DNA from: Panax quinquefolius
Lineage: Eukaryota > Streptophyta > Magnoliopsida > Apiales > Araliaceae
NCBI GenBank assembly: GCA_020205615.1
Contig: JAINUW010000066.1
Coordinates: 62,001-126,000 of the forward strand
Reading direction: 5' to 3'
Length of the DNA: 64,000 nt
Shown here: one piece after another, positions 47,029 through 58,675 of the stretch
How the letters are laid out: each line of letters begins with the position of its first letter
Numbering within the stretch: the first letter of the stretch is position 1
The notes under the pieces: model-generated
What the model was told of the DNA's origin: nothing
The model's input: the letters and a program-made list of their open reading frames with translations, nothing else
Database searches by the model: none
Program-made: the position numbers and the translations under genes

Positions 47029-47031
47029 ATT
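47029..47031. other. Target-site duplication ATT (left) of CACTA-2
   Basis: Matches ATT at 53793-53795, as expected for the 3-bp duplications made by CACTA transposases. Confidence 0.8.
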
Positions 47032-47049
47032 CACTACAAAAAACCAGTC

Positions 47050-47280
47050 ATAGGCGACGACACATGTACCGTCAATAATGACATTAATGCCGATGGGAGA
47101 GCCGTCGCTAATTGGTGTCGTCGATAATAACACTTTCCTAGGGAAAAAAAGGTGCGAAAATTTGGCGGTGGAGGGAAAATTCATTGGCGATGGCTATTAA
47201 TGTCCATAACGACGACATCCTCGTCGTTAATGACACATTGGCGATGGTACACGAACGACGGCATACGCCGTCGAGAATGA
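47050..47280. repeat. Left subterminal motifs of CACTA-2
   Basis: Repeated GCCGTCGCTAAT, 'cattggcgatggc' and 'gtcgtcgataat' motifs, mirrored at 53460-53760 ('gtcggtattgac', 'catcgccaatgacc'). Confidence 0.65.
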
Positions 47281-47795
47281 GGTCTTATTTTTAATACACC
47301 AGATTCAATATTTTTTCCTCTTCATTTTCTTTCCCTCTCGATTGTTCTCTTCCTTCCCTCTGTTTCTCTCGCCTGCCGTCTGTCCTCGTCGTTTCTCGCC
47401 GTCGTTACTCGCCGGTTAGTCGCCGTCATTCGCCGTCGTCAGTCCCCGCCTTCGGTCCTCCACAGTCTGGCCTCCCCCTTTCTTCCTCCCCTTTCTTTGG
47501 CCTGATACACTATTACAATCTCCCCCCAATTTTCGTTCCCTCTCAACTCTGGTTCTACATTTGTTATTGTTGGCTTCCATTAGTAAGTTACACTTTTTTT
47601 CTTCTTAAGGATTCATTTGTATATAAGTTCCAATTTACTTATGTTAGGGTTTAATGTGGGTTTTTTTCTTCTAATACCTGTGTGTCTTGTTTTGGGCAGT
47701 AAGCAAGGAGCATTGACCTTCTCTGCATCTCTCTCTTTTTTGTAAGTTTTTCTTTTATCTCTTCTCTTTTTTTTGGAGTAGTATGCATGTCAGTT

Positions 47796-47826
<31 letters not shown>

Positions 47827-49300
47827 TTATTTGAAATATTTTTAGGTAATATGTTTGTCAGTTCATATTACACTTAACTATAGCGATCTAGATGCTATTA
47901 AATAAATCAAAGATTAAACGGTGGAAAAATAATATCAAGAAAAGTGATTTTACCTTGCATCATACATGGACTAACACCTATCGATGATTTACTTTAAGTA
48001 ACATATATGACCTTACACTTACTATTTGATGGATACCTTCATTAGTTCATTATATGCTCTAGTTGATAAAAAGCAATGCATGATTTGACATCCAATAGAA
48101 GCTAACGTATTCCTTTGTATTATCTAGCATTTTAAGGTCACAGTCAGCATAAGTAAGTAGTTAGGTCATAAGTAAGAGAAGTAATCACAAATGTTGCTTA
48201 CTCTTTAAACATCATTTTGCAAGAAACCTAAAATCCATAATGGACACATTATACTTTGAGTTTAGTTCATTTTCTCTTTTTAAGTTCCAAAAATCTATGC
48301 AATATACTTTGAGAGAGAAAAGGGAGGGGGCTGTCGAAACATTAAGGAATAGAAGGAGAGGAGATTTGGTTCATGCTTTCAAGCTTTATAACCTACATTG
48401 GAAGAAGAAGAAGAAGAGGTGACACTAAATCAAGGTTCAAAAGTTTACTTATCTCAAAACCCTAGTTAGATTTATGCGATTGTCTATATGGTTGTTTTAA
48501 ATCAAATGATGAGTTTATATTTCTGAGTCATATAATGGTAGATCTATAGTTATATGATGTTTTATGGTTAGACATGGTCATTTTATGTGTTGATGAGCTT
48601 TTATGTCAAAGGAAATCAGTCCACTTTGGAAAGTATAACATGTGTACTTTTGGTTGAGATACATCTATGTTATTGAGATACTTTTGAAACGAATATAATG
48701 CTTTCTCAATATAAATTACCATGTCTTTGTTTCAATTTTGTTGCTTAATTAAAATGGTAGCATTGCGTTGTTTCAAGTGTGTGTTCTGTAAGTTCAACAA
48801 AAAGGCATGTCGGATCATATTAATTAAGCTATGTTATGACCATATATACAAATGTTGAATTAATTTTTGGTTTGTAATAGGAGTTGAAATCCTTTCTTAA
48901 TGTTTTTATAACTGGATTCTTGTATATTCTAGATTTTCCAAATTCATTTAGCAACTGTACTTCTTGAAGGTAGTTCAAAAGCTTACGTAATTATAACTCT
49001 TGTTCAAGCTCAACTATTAGATGTTGAAACTTCTGGTCTGGTTTCTTCGAGCTGTTAAAGGGGAAAAAATGAAACATGCGAACCTCTATAGTTATTAACC
49101 TAGGTTCAGTGTAGACTGTACACTTGGGATCAATGTATAGAGGCTGTATTATATAATTAAGTACTTGAGCTCTGTATTTGTCTCGACCAACAGTTTGGCA
49201 TTAAAAACACCAAAATAGATTGGCATTGAAAACACAATGCATTGCAAAACTATAAAATATTTGTTTATAGTTGTCAAGTATTTTTGAGTATGTACTCTTT
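47281..49300. other. CACTA-2 5' region without recognised coding content
   Basis: Pyrimidine-rich leader-like tract (47310-47560), then AT-rich sequence with an (AT)12 run at 47801-47824. ORF 48240-48422 has no domain. It may hold untranslated exons and an intron of the downstream gene. Confidence 0.45.
47801..47824. repeat. (AT)n microsatellite
   Basis: Twelve AT dinucleotides. Confidence 0.9.
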
Positions 49301-49303
49301 ATG

Positions 49304-49525
49304 TCCTTTTAGTTGTATTCAAATGTAATAGTTATCTCCTTTTAGTTATATCTGCATGTTGTATCCTTTTAGTTGTATCTACATGTTGTATCCTTTTAGT
49401 TGTATTCAAATGTCATAGCTGTTTCCTTTTAGTTATATCTGCATATTGTATCCTTTTAGTTGTATGTGCATGATGATTGTGATATTTGTGTTTGTATCCT
49501 TTTAGTTGTATCTGCATATTATACA
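49304..49525. repeat. CCTTTTAGTTGTAT tandem array upstream of the CACTA-2 gene
   Basis: 'tccttttagtt' recurs at 49304, 49337, 49364, 49391, 49424, 49451 and 49497. The spacing 33-27-27-33-27 shows an 87-bp higher-order unit. The array ends four bases before the likely start codon at 49529. Its reverse strand yields a His/Tyr-rich ORF (49413-49628) that I do not accept as a gene. Confidence 0.85.
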
Positions 49526-49528
49526 GAT

Positions 49529-52500
49529 ATGGCACGTACACCACATGGCGATCGTGGTGGGCGTGCTGGTAGTTCAGGCCGTGGGGGTCGTGGAGGTAGT
49601 GCTGGTGAGGATCAGGCCGGATCATCAAGTATAATTACATGTATTGTTGTTATACATCTTATTGTTTGTAATTTTATATAATATTGACCTTATATTCGTT
49701 TATATAAATATTGTTGTATTTCACTACATAGGTGATTGACGTAGGCCTCCAAGTGGACTAGCACGTGGATTGCTAGGGAATCCCCCCTAGGCGCCGCTTA
49801 TATGCCGGGTTGGGACTACTAGGTAACATATACATTACGTTTGTATTAATTATTTAGTTCTTATATATTCTTTGTAATTTGGAAATTTAATAATTTAAAT
49901 TTTAGTATCCTTGACGCGACGCCAAGGAACACGTTTCTTGGGATCGTCCACAATCGATTCTCCAACCCATGGATGAGTTGGGCGGATGTGGATAACCGCA
50001 CACGTGGGCTTATTATTGTTGAGTTTAGGGTAAGAAGTCATTCATTCAAATGTTAGTTTTAATTTCTGCTTTTGAATATTTATTTACCACTTTGTGTTAT
50101 GTTGTCTACTAAGTAACTGCTGATATTCATATGTTGTACTGTAGAGATATTATCGCTTCGACGATGGGCAGGAGTCCCATGGGATGACTGTTCTCGGGAA
50201 GTATCTCGAGATGAATTGGAACAAGTGGCTCTACATTTGGAAGAAGAAGGCCTATACAAGATGGTGATGATGGATGACACTTAGAGATGTCCGCCAGATT
50301 TCATTAGTCTTTGCGGTGTGGGCGGATGTGTAGATATTTGGGAAGGCGAGGCATTCAAGAAGATGTCAAGACAACAGTCTGTATTGCCCGACAAATGTAG
50401 TCGTCTCCACACTGCACTAGGAGTCGATCGTCACGACCTTTTAGGGGAGAGACTCGAGGCGTAGTCTAAAGCAACCTTCACCTTCCCTCGAGTTTTGGTG
50501 GCACGCTCACATGGAAGAAAGGTGACGATGGTTATATCTCACCTAAGGCGAGGCGCATTATCATGTAAGTAATTTAATTATTTCATTTAGTATGTATTTG
50601 ATGGCTTTGAAATTCTTTTGAATTTCTTTGTGTAATACTTTCTTTTCACCTATTTTTGTGTTTTTTCAGACATGGTTCGAGGACCTTTCTGTGGCCCGGA
50701 GCACCCATAGAGGTGATACTCCAGTGGCTGATGTTGAGTGTGAGGACGAGGAGATGGTGGACTGGCTGGAGGCTACAGGGGGGCAAAGAAGGGTAGAGTT
50801 TTGGGCATCCCCCATGTCCCAGCCTACACTATAGTCCCTGCTGCGAGATCTCGACGTCGCCCACCAACCGAAGGTAGTGGTGCGAGTGGATCAGGCGCCG
50901 ACCCTTCATTATCTGACGACTTCTTCAAAGCGGATCATAGAGGGGTGCATGGCGGCAAAGTGTCGTCTTGATCGGCATACCATCACGCTGATCTCAGATC
51001 TACCACTGCTCAGAGGTTGTCCACGGCTCCATAGATCCCATACTTCATTTTCGACGACCTCATGGGTGTAGTGCGGGAGGAGGCCATCCGTGTATGTGCA
51101 GTTGTCTTAGCCAACATCTTTCCTCCATATATTCGACAGCTAAAACATATTATTGATGTATTTCTTTATTTGTTTATATATTGCTTATATAAACTGTTAA
51201 ATAACTAGTTAACACGCCTAGGCATAGGCAATAGACACGCGTTACAACTGACAGGACTCGATTCCGACATTCGGAGCCCGAGTTCGTGTCCTGTCTGCCT
51301 AACTAGAGAAAACTTGGTCAAAAAGCCAAAAAATAGGTCAAAACCCGCTTTAGTAACCCGAACGCTACACAAACACACACATAGCACCGAGTAGATATTA
51401 CACACGCGTTAGAACTTACGGGACTCGATTCCGATATACGAAATCCGAGTTATCGCCCAGTTTGCAAAACTCGTCAACACTTGGTCAAAAAGCTAAAAAA
51501 TAGGTCAAAACCCTCCTCGGTCGCGTGAACGCCACACAAACACACACATAGCACCGAGTAGGTATTACACACGCGTTATAACTTATAGGACTCGATTCCG
51601 ACATACGGAATCCGAGTTATCGCCCAATTTGCAAAACTCACCAACACTTGGCCAAAAAGCCGAAAAATAGGACAAAACCCTCCTCGGTCACCCGAATGCC
51701 ACACAAACACACACATAGCACCGAGTAGATATTACACATGCGTTAGAACTTATGGGACTCGATTCTGACATACGGAATCCGAGTTATCACCCAGTTTGTA
51801 AAATTCGCTAACACTTGGTCAAAAAGTTAAAAATAGGTAAAAACCCTCCTCGGTCACCCAAACGCCACACAAACACACACATAGTAATGAGTAGGTATTA
51901 CACACACGTTAGAACTTAGGGGACTCGATTCCGACATACAGAATCCGAGTTATCGCCCAATTTACAAAACTCGCCAACACTTGGTCAAAAAGCCGAAAAA
52001 CTAGTCAAAACCCTCCTCGGTCGCCCGAATGCCACACAAACACACACATAACATTGATTAGGTATTACACACTCGATAGAACTTACAGGACTCGATTCCG
52101 ACATACGGAATCCGAGTTATTACCCAGTTTGCAAAACTCGCCAACACTTGGTCAAAAAGCCGAAAAACAAGTTAAAACCCTCCTCGGTCGCCCGAATGCC
52201 ACACAAAAACACACATAACACTGAGTAGGTATTACACACGTGTTAGAACTTATGGAACTCGATTCCGACATATGGAATCCGAGTTATCGCCCAGTTTGCA
52301 AAACTCGCCAACACTTGGTCAAAAAGCCGAAAAACTAGTCAAAACCCTCCTCGGTCGCCCGAACATCACACAAACACACACATAGCACCGAGTAGGTATT
52401 ACACACGCTTTAGAACTTACGGGATTGGATTCCGACATACGGAATCCGAGTTATCACCCAGTTTGCAAAACTCGCCAACACTTGGTCAAAAAGCCGAAAA

Positions 52501-53220
52501 TAAGTCAAAACCCTCCTCGGTCGCCCGAACACCACACAAACACACACATAGCACCGAGTAGGTATTCCACATGCGTTAGAACTTACGGGACTCGATTCTG
52601 ACATACGGAATCCGAGTTATAACCCAGTATGCAAAACTCGCCAACACTTGGTCAAAAAGTCAAAAAATAGGTCAAAACCCTCCTCGGTCGCGCGAACGCC
52701 ACACAAACACACACATAGCACCGAGTAGGTATTACACACGCGTTAGAACTTACGAGACTCAATTCCAACATACGGAGACCGAGTTAAGTCCCAGTTTGCA
52801 AAACCCGCCAATAGTTAGACAAAAAGCCAAAAAAGAGCCCAAAACTCGCCCCGATCGTCTAGTTGACACGCGAACACAGGCAATAACACCGCATAGGCAA
52901 TAGACACGCATTACAACTGATGGGACTCGATTCTGATATACGGAGCCCGAGTTCGAGTCCCGTCCACCTAACTTGAATAACACAAACTAAAATAATGTAA
53001 ATATGTTTTCATTTTGATTTTGTTATTAATATTTTAATTTTGTAGGGTCTTGTTGACGAGACTCGTGGAGGTGGAGGTGGAGGAACTGGTGATGACCACA
53101 CGAGATGATTTGACGGCCTCCTCCAAGTCTGCAGGCGATGGCCGTCGAAATGATGACTAGCCGACCTCCTCTAGTGCAGAGGTGATGACCGTAGGCTTCG
53201 ATGGACATGGAGACAAAGCG
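49529..53220 (+). pseudogene. CACTA-2 TNP1-like plant transposase gene, spliced and frame-damaged
   Basis: Exon-like blocks with good plant splice sites: 49529 to about 49627 (MARTPHGDRGGRAGSSGRG; donor GTATAA), 49732-49822, 49906-50029 (DATPRNTFLGIVHNRFSNPW, GLIIVEF; donor GTAAGA), 50145-50564 (RYYRFDDGQESHGM, LGKYLEMNWNKWLYIWKKK, then a frame change to EAFKKMSRQQSV), 50670 to about 51135 (TWFEDLSVARSTHRGD, with AKKGRVLGI in another frame) and 53046-53220 (EVEVEELVMTTRDDL). The arrangement and the KKGRV-type motif resemble Ptta/En/Spm 'plant transposase' (TNP1-type) proteins, which bind subterminal repeats. Stops after KAYTRW and at least two frame changes mean this copy is broken, unless additional introns are used. 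The intron 51136-53045 contains the 167-bp array. Confidence 0.6.
51212..52975. repeat. 167-bp tandem repeat array, about 11 monomers
   Basis: The landmark 'gcaccgagtagg' or a close variant starts at 51384, 51551, 51718, 51884, 52051, 52218, 52385, 52551, 52718 and 52886: periods of 166-168 bp. Each monomer includes 'gggactcgattccgacatac', which forms a dyad (ACTCGATTCCG / CGGAATCCGAGT, one bulge), and a (CA)-rich stretch. The first and last monomers (from 51212 and 52890) share variants ('ggcaatagacacgc', 'cggagcccgagttcg') absent from the interior ones. The ORFs inside (51205-51405, 52410-52604, 52759-52983) merely reflect the repeat. Confidence 0.95.
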
Positions 53221-53792
53221 ACGGGTTGTAGTTAGTTTAGTTTATGTTATATTCTGAGTTTCATGTATCTATTTGTATAGTTTTTGAGTTGTACCGACGG
53301 CCATTATATTTTTTATCTATATATTTGATTTGGGGTAACTAGTTTATAACAGGTATAGTTGTGATTTGATGGTTGTTATTAGTTTATAACAGGTGTATAT
53401 TTGTAAATGAACATGGAAATTTTGAATTTTTTTTAAAAAAATCATAATATATGTCTGTGGTCATTGCTTGATCGCTAAGAGTAGCATTAAATTTTACCAT
53501 CGCCATCGGTAATGAGTTTGAACCTCAAAAACAAATATGGGACCATTGTCGATGGGCTTCTCGTCGATATTGCAGTCGGTATTGACATAATGCTATCGCT
53601 AATGCCTCCTATCGGTAATAGCGATGATCTGATGCCGATTTGGCGGCGCGACGGAGACAAGGGCGACGACACGTAGGAGGCTGACAGTACCGTGCCCGAC
53701 GGCATTGCCATCGCCAATGACCTCCATGCCGACGACACTATGGTTATAGGTGACGGCAGTGCCCGTCGGCAATGACTGGTTTTCTTATAGTG

Positions 53793-53795
53793 ATT
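53793..53795. other. Target-site duplication ATT (right) of CACTA-2
   Basis: Second copy of the ATT at 47029-47031. Confidence 0.8.
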
Positions 53796-54551
53796 ATGCT
53801 GGTCAAAGTATAGCCAAACGCTGTTCTTCATGTTTTTCAGATTTCTGGAAAACCTAGAAAACTTTGTCAAGCTTGGTCAATGACTTTTGACCATTAATTC
53901 TAGTAATCCTATGAGTTGTTTGTTCAATTTAAGATCATAGATTTGTAGTATATATAATATGGTATTAATATATAATAAAAACTTACAAAAATAACAAACA
54001 GAAGATGATTAAACAGATTGGTCAAAGTAGTCAGTTCGACTGTTCTTGAGTTTTCTAGGTAACCCAGAAAACTGCAATCCATGAACGGTCAACCCACTTT
54101 GACTGCTTATAACTTGAAATCTGTGGTTCAAATGAACCTATTTTCTTTTCCAGATTAAAGACCTACTAACAGGCTACAAATACCAAATAGTTTACAAACT
54201 AAAACATAAACACATATGAATTTAAAGGCCCTGACATTCGACTGTCAGACTTAGTTTTCAAAATTTCCAGATTTCTTAAAACATTTATTTAAGGCATCTA
54301 AATGTTATGAAAACGTGTTCTACCAATCTAACATACTTTCTAACATACTAATGCATAATTCTAAACATCTAAACAATAAATCTAACATAGGATCAAAGAG
54401 CTATTTATGAACTAGGGTTTGTACCTTTTCTTGAATGATTTTTGATTTAAGCTTCTGATTTCATTGCTGCTATCACCCAGGCTTGATTTGGTAAGTTTAT
54501 AAGTGTATCTAGGCTTAGGAATTTCATGAGTTTGCTCAGCCCTAAGGTTCC

Positions 54552-54559
54552 TATTTATA
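54552..54559 (-). promoter_or_regulatory. Putative TATA box of family B LTR
   Basis: TATTTATA on the plus strand (sense TATAAATA) inside 'ttcctatttatagaattc'. It supports minus orientation of the LTR. Confidence 0.5.
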
Positions 54560-54729
54560 GAATTCTCCAAGTTGGTTTTTTGGTCATTTTTGAGCAACTT
54601 GCCTTTACAAAGATCTGATGCAAAGTTACTTGTGCTACTTAGTGTTTGTTATCAGCTCATGATCAGCCTTGAAACTTGGCTGGGTGACTCCTAACCTACT
54701 TGTAAGCTAGTTAGGTTTATTTAGTAGCT

Positions 54730-54960
54730 TAATTAGGCTTTAATCTTTACTAATCTTGATTAGGGTTTTGTTTTTAATGATTAGAATTGTTAAGTAATGT
54801 TAATTAGTACCTAATTGAAGTTTACTAACTAGGATTAGGTGTTAAGATAATATAGTTAGTGTTTAATTAGCTAAATAGGGTTTAGTTTATAAATTAGGGT
54901 TAGGATTTTGCTAATTAGGGTTAGGGTTTGTTAATCTAGGATTGTTAACCTAAATTTCTC
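54730..54960. repeat. Scattered telomere-like motifs in family B LTR
   Basis: Many (T)TAGGGTT(T) motifs, including TTAGGGTTAGGGTTT at 54915-54929. On the element's sense strand these read AAACCCTAA, the plant telo-box. They are irregularly spaced, not a telomeric array. Confidence 0.7.
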
Positions 54961-55225
54961 ACTAATCCTAACAAGCACGACAAAGCGTTTTGCCAGTGTA
55001 AGCACGACAAAGCAACTTGTCAAAATAATTTTACGAAAAGTCCGATTACAGAAAAAAAATTTACGCACGTGGTGTCAAGCACGTCGTTTTTCAGACAAAA
55101 AATTTATTTGTTCAAATTTGTCAAACAAAGTATATATTAACACATACATATTCAGAACGAAATTTTTTTATTTATATAATGGAGTTTTACACATACGAGT
55201 CTTATTAGGGTTTTGGGTTTTTACA

Positions 55226-55230
55226 ATATA
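55226..55230. other. Target-site duplication ATATA (right)
   Basis: Pairs with 44744-44748. Confidence 0.9.
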
Positions 55231-55493
55231 ACCGATCCATTCCCAGTATTATGTCAAATTCTCCTAGTCTAATAGGAATCAAGTCTATGCTCAATTCATG
55301 TTCTCTAATGTTTGCGCGACAATTTTGATAAACATAATCTACAGGGATTATTTCCTTATTCGCAACTTCTATGTTCAAAGGATCTTCTAAATGCTCTTAG
55401 GGTGTACTAAGTTTACTAACAAATTCTTCAGATACAAATGAACAGGTGACACCCGAATCAAATAATCAAATAATATTATTGATTGGGATTATA
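55231..55493 (-). pseudogene. Gypsy aspartic protease fragment
   Basis: Reading leftward from 55493: FDSGVTCSFVSEEFVSKL holds the D-S-G active-site triad of a retropepsin. Then come VDYVYQNCRANIREHELSID, LIPIRLGEFDIILGMDRLY. It cleaves Gag-Pol in an intact element. One stop lies after KLSTP. The last codons join in frame with 44743 leftward once the solo LTR is removed, so it belongs to the same gene as the reverse transcriptase at 43936-44748. Gag should lie upstream but is displaced by the LTR that starts at 55494. Confidence 0.85.
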
Positions 55494-57493
55494 TGTAAAA
55501 GCCCCAAATCTGGGTCCTAATCACCACGGATCTGGTATACTATTTCTATAACTAATTGCGGAAGATATAAACATAAATTGTTTATACATTAAATATTACA
55601 CACTAATCCCCATGGTCGAGTAACCTTAACTTATACACAATTCATAACTTATTTGACTTACAATGTCATTAATATTCAATACTGTTACAAACTTTATCTA
55701 TAAATATAAACTAAAGCTGGAACTGTCTTTGTCTTGTCTTGTATCCGACGTATTCATCTTAATCTGCAATGTTTATCATGATATAGCAAGGGCGAGCAAT
55801 AAGTTTTCCCAACAAGTTTAAGTTCAATAAATTAAGGATATATCATGATAGAAAGAATTGAACAATAAGCTGGCTAAAGTTTTATAATATAATTGTGAAC
55901 TAGCATGAACAAATTTTTATAATTGAATGACCAAGTTAATAGGAATTGAATGCTCAAGAAAGAACATGAACAATTTATAACTAGACTAGGTGGGAATGAA
56001 GGTGATCAGCCTTTCATACCTGATGAACACATGCATTATTTGCACAAAAAGCTATTTAACAATTCATAGACATGGTAATCAACAATGATTAGCCATAAGC
56101 ATAATTGAAAGAACAACTCGAGGTCGAGTTTAAGAAAACTTGCACAATAATTAGAAGTTCAAGGTTAGAAACTTGCTTGTATCACCGACTACTACTACAC
56201 AGTTTATATCACTTTATCCGAAGACCTAATATTGATAATACAGATCTCTAATATTAGAATAATATCATCACAGTATAATACTGTCATATATATATATATA
56301 TAAAATAATCCTAAACACATAACACATAACCCTATCAGTCCATAACTACCTATGACTCGGTATCAAGTCAAATTATTTCATTCTGAGTTGAACCCGACAA
56401 AATTCTAACATCCCGACGGTCTAGTCAGATACCTCTCGAGCCTAAAATCACTAAGACTCAGTCTAAACAGTTAACAATTAACTTCTATAATTTTCTATTC
56501 AGTCAAAATATTTTTCAAATACTCGTAATAATTTTTAAATAATTATTACCATTTGTCATTATTTTTAAATCATTAATATCGTATTTATATAATATAAATA
56601 CAACCTTATTCTTTTATCATTAATATTTATTTAATATTAAATATTAATGAAAATCAAAACATAATATTATAATATATTTATAATATTACAAAGTATTTTT
56701 AATACCATAAAACCGCATTTATATGATTTTTAAATATTTAAATTCATTATCTCGATAATTGACATTAATATTAAAATATTAATATTTTCATGAAAAATAT
56801 CAAAAGTTATATTTTATAACTTTAAATATTTTTATAACAATTAAATCATTTTTATATAATTTTTAAATCATTAATTATAATTTTCCATAATTTATTTAAT
56901 ATATTCATTAAATAAATCAATTATCATTAATATTAATTTATTAATGAAATTCATCACAAAATATCAAAAGTTATTAAAAATAACTTAAAATATTTTCTAA
57001 CACCATAATATAATTTTTCATGTATTAAATTATTTTTAAATAATTTATTTAATATTATAATTAAATAAATTAAATACCATTATTATTCCAAAAATATTTA
57101 AAATTTATGAAATATATTCGAATAATTAAAAACCCGTTTTAGGCTTTAAAATAAATTTTAGGAATTTATTATGTATTTTTCATAATTAAAAACTATTTTT
57201 TCTATTTATTTATTAAAATATTAATTTCGAGAAAATAAAGTGTCACTAAAGGGCCCTATAATGGCAGGTAAAATGTCGTTATAGGTGTTCTTGAGCCCCT
57301 TGCCTTGAGATCTTCATACTCAGATTACGAGGTGCCTTGTATGACCAGTGCTAGATCTTTGGTTGATATGTTTTCTGGTCATCTAAAATGTTAATGTTGT
57401 AGTACTGATGTAGTACTACAACTCTAAACTAATTTCATGGATAAATCATTACACAACAGAGAGATTTAATCTCTCAAACACCTTGTCAGACGC
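55494..57493 (-). mobile_element. Second family B LTR, left part
   Basis: Begins TGTAAAAGCCCCAAATCTGG, like 44749, and shares the GGGCGAGC block (55788) and the 'gttagaaacttgc' block. An AT-rich part (56480-57240) follows, with the 'gtcactaaagg' motif near 57242. No PBS lies to its left, so it is a solo LTR or the 3' LTR of a minus element that continues beyond the window. It is interrupted at 57493 by a family A element. No genes are seen in these 2.0 kb. Confidence 0.75.
57489..57493. other. Target-site duplication GACGC (left) of family A element 3
   Basis: GACGC here and TACGC at 62379-62383, four of five bases equal. The related sequence in the other family B LTR (gtcagagctgttcttgag, near 46842) looks like the uninterrupted site. 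Confidence 0.65.
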
Positions 57494-58667
57494 TGTAAGA
57501 CCCGGAATTTTATGAAATGAAAGTATTCAATTTTCATATAATTATTATTTTATTTCGTAAATGGTTAAATTGATAAAAGGTTAAAGTTAAGGGTGATATA
57601 TGAAATTTTTTGCAAAGTAAGCAAGTTGTTATAAAATATTCGTTTGGTCGGGGAATATTCTTTTTGTCGGGAATATATCTGCGACGACACAATCACTTGG
57701 TGGAACCCCACAACTAAAGTATTGTCGTAGTTAGAAAATGGCCAAATTATCGGTTTATAAAAATAACGGCGAAAGTATGTGTAATTAAAGCTGTTGAATT
57801 ACGGTAGTAAAAGAAATGCGATGTCTGGATGGTTGCGTAGTAGCATCGTTATTGATTATTGATGCTACGTGAAAAGTCACCGGTTATACTCAATTATTGC
57901 TATAGTAATTATAACATCATATCTCTCATATTATTGAATCAATTATTGTCACAAAGTATCATTTGTATAATATGTTATATTATTAAATCAATAATTGAGA
58001 TGACAAAGTTATTCATATTATTATTTGCAATATTGACAATGTCTAGAAATTACATCGAGGAGAGGTTAGATAATCTAATTACGCGCCAATAGGGATAAAT
58101 CCTTATCGGAAAGCCCCATCTTTCCTAAGAACGACCTGGTTGTTAATTATTGAGAGTTATAATATTAATGATGAATAAGTTCGTGTTGATTAAAGATGAA
58201 ATTGATAGTTCCATTGTGTGGGAATTATTAGTGTTAGTGGAAATCGATATTTATTTCGATAATAATTGATGTCTGGAGGTTATATTGACCAATCGGGTAA
58301 TTCACCAGATAAATAAGCAATTAATTGCTATTAATTCACATGCTTGTAACTACGTGTTCACATGTGTGTACTATTGATTCACATGATTTACTATTAGGAG
58401 AGTTGGTGCAAGATTGATAATACTTGCATGACTAAATTAAAAATAGAGGTATAGATGAAGGTCTTTATCTTTGTAATTAGTTTTTTCACATGATTATACT
58501 ATTGAGTCACATGAATGAACTATTGATTCATATGATTTACTATTAGGGGAGGTGGTGCAAGTTTGATAATACTTGCAGGACTAAATTAAAAAATGAAGAA
58601 AAGAGGAAGGTATTATACTATAATATTTCGAGCCCCAAAACGTGAAATTATCGAAACTATATTTTCC

Positions 58668-58675
58668 TATAAATA
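58668..58675 (+). promoter_or_regulatory. Putative LTR TATA box
   Basis: TATAAATA in 'ttttcctataaatagatgc', conserved with the element 1 LTRs. Confidence 0.6.

Larger units (their letters stand above)
47032..53792 (+). mobile_element. CACTA (En/Spm) DNA transposon 2, 6.76 kb
   Basis: Left terminus CACTACAAAAAACCAGTCAT and right terminus, read inward, CACTATAAGAAAACCAGTCA: a clear terminal inverted repeat with the diagnostic CACTA ends and flanking ATT duplications. Subterminal GCCGTCG/CATTGGCGATGG-type motifs occur at both ends. One spliced, frame-damaged TNP1-like gene is seen on the plus strand (49529 to about 53220). A TNP2 DDE transposase is not recognised, so mobility would need help from another copy. 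It is nested in a family B solo LTR, so it is younger than that LTR. Confidence 0.92.
44749..55225 (-). mobile_element. Family B solo LTR (about 3.7 kb without the nested CACTA-2)
   Basis: Termini TGTAACAACCCC...GGGTTTTTACA with matching 5-bp duplications ATATA. Removing it, and one duplication, rejoins protease to reverse transcriptase in frame (GMDRLY then NYAAVID). Total length minus CACTA-2 and its ATT is 3,713 bp, and I find no internal region, PBS or second LTR. It is therefore a solo LTR left by LTR-LTR recombination. Minus orientation follows from the TATA box and the similarity to 55494 onward. Contents include a GGGTGAGC block near 45447, AT-rich sequence at 46100-46600 and telomere-like motifs at 54730-54960. 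Confidence 0.85.

Noticed and set aside
49413..49628. His/Tyr-rich minus-strand ORF
   Set aside because: Antisense of the 27/33-bp repeat and of exon 1 of the CACTA-2 gene.
51212..52975. 167-bp repeats considered as a centromeric satellite
   Set aside because: The array is short, lies inside a CACTA element and is flanked by its exons. Without genome-wide copy data a centromere role cannot be claimed.
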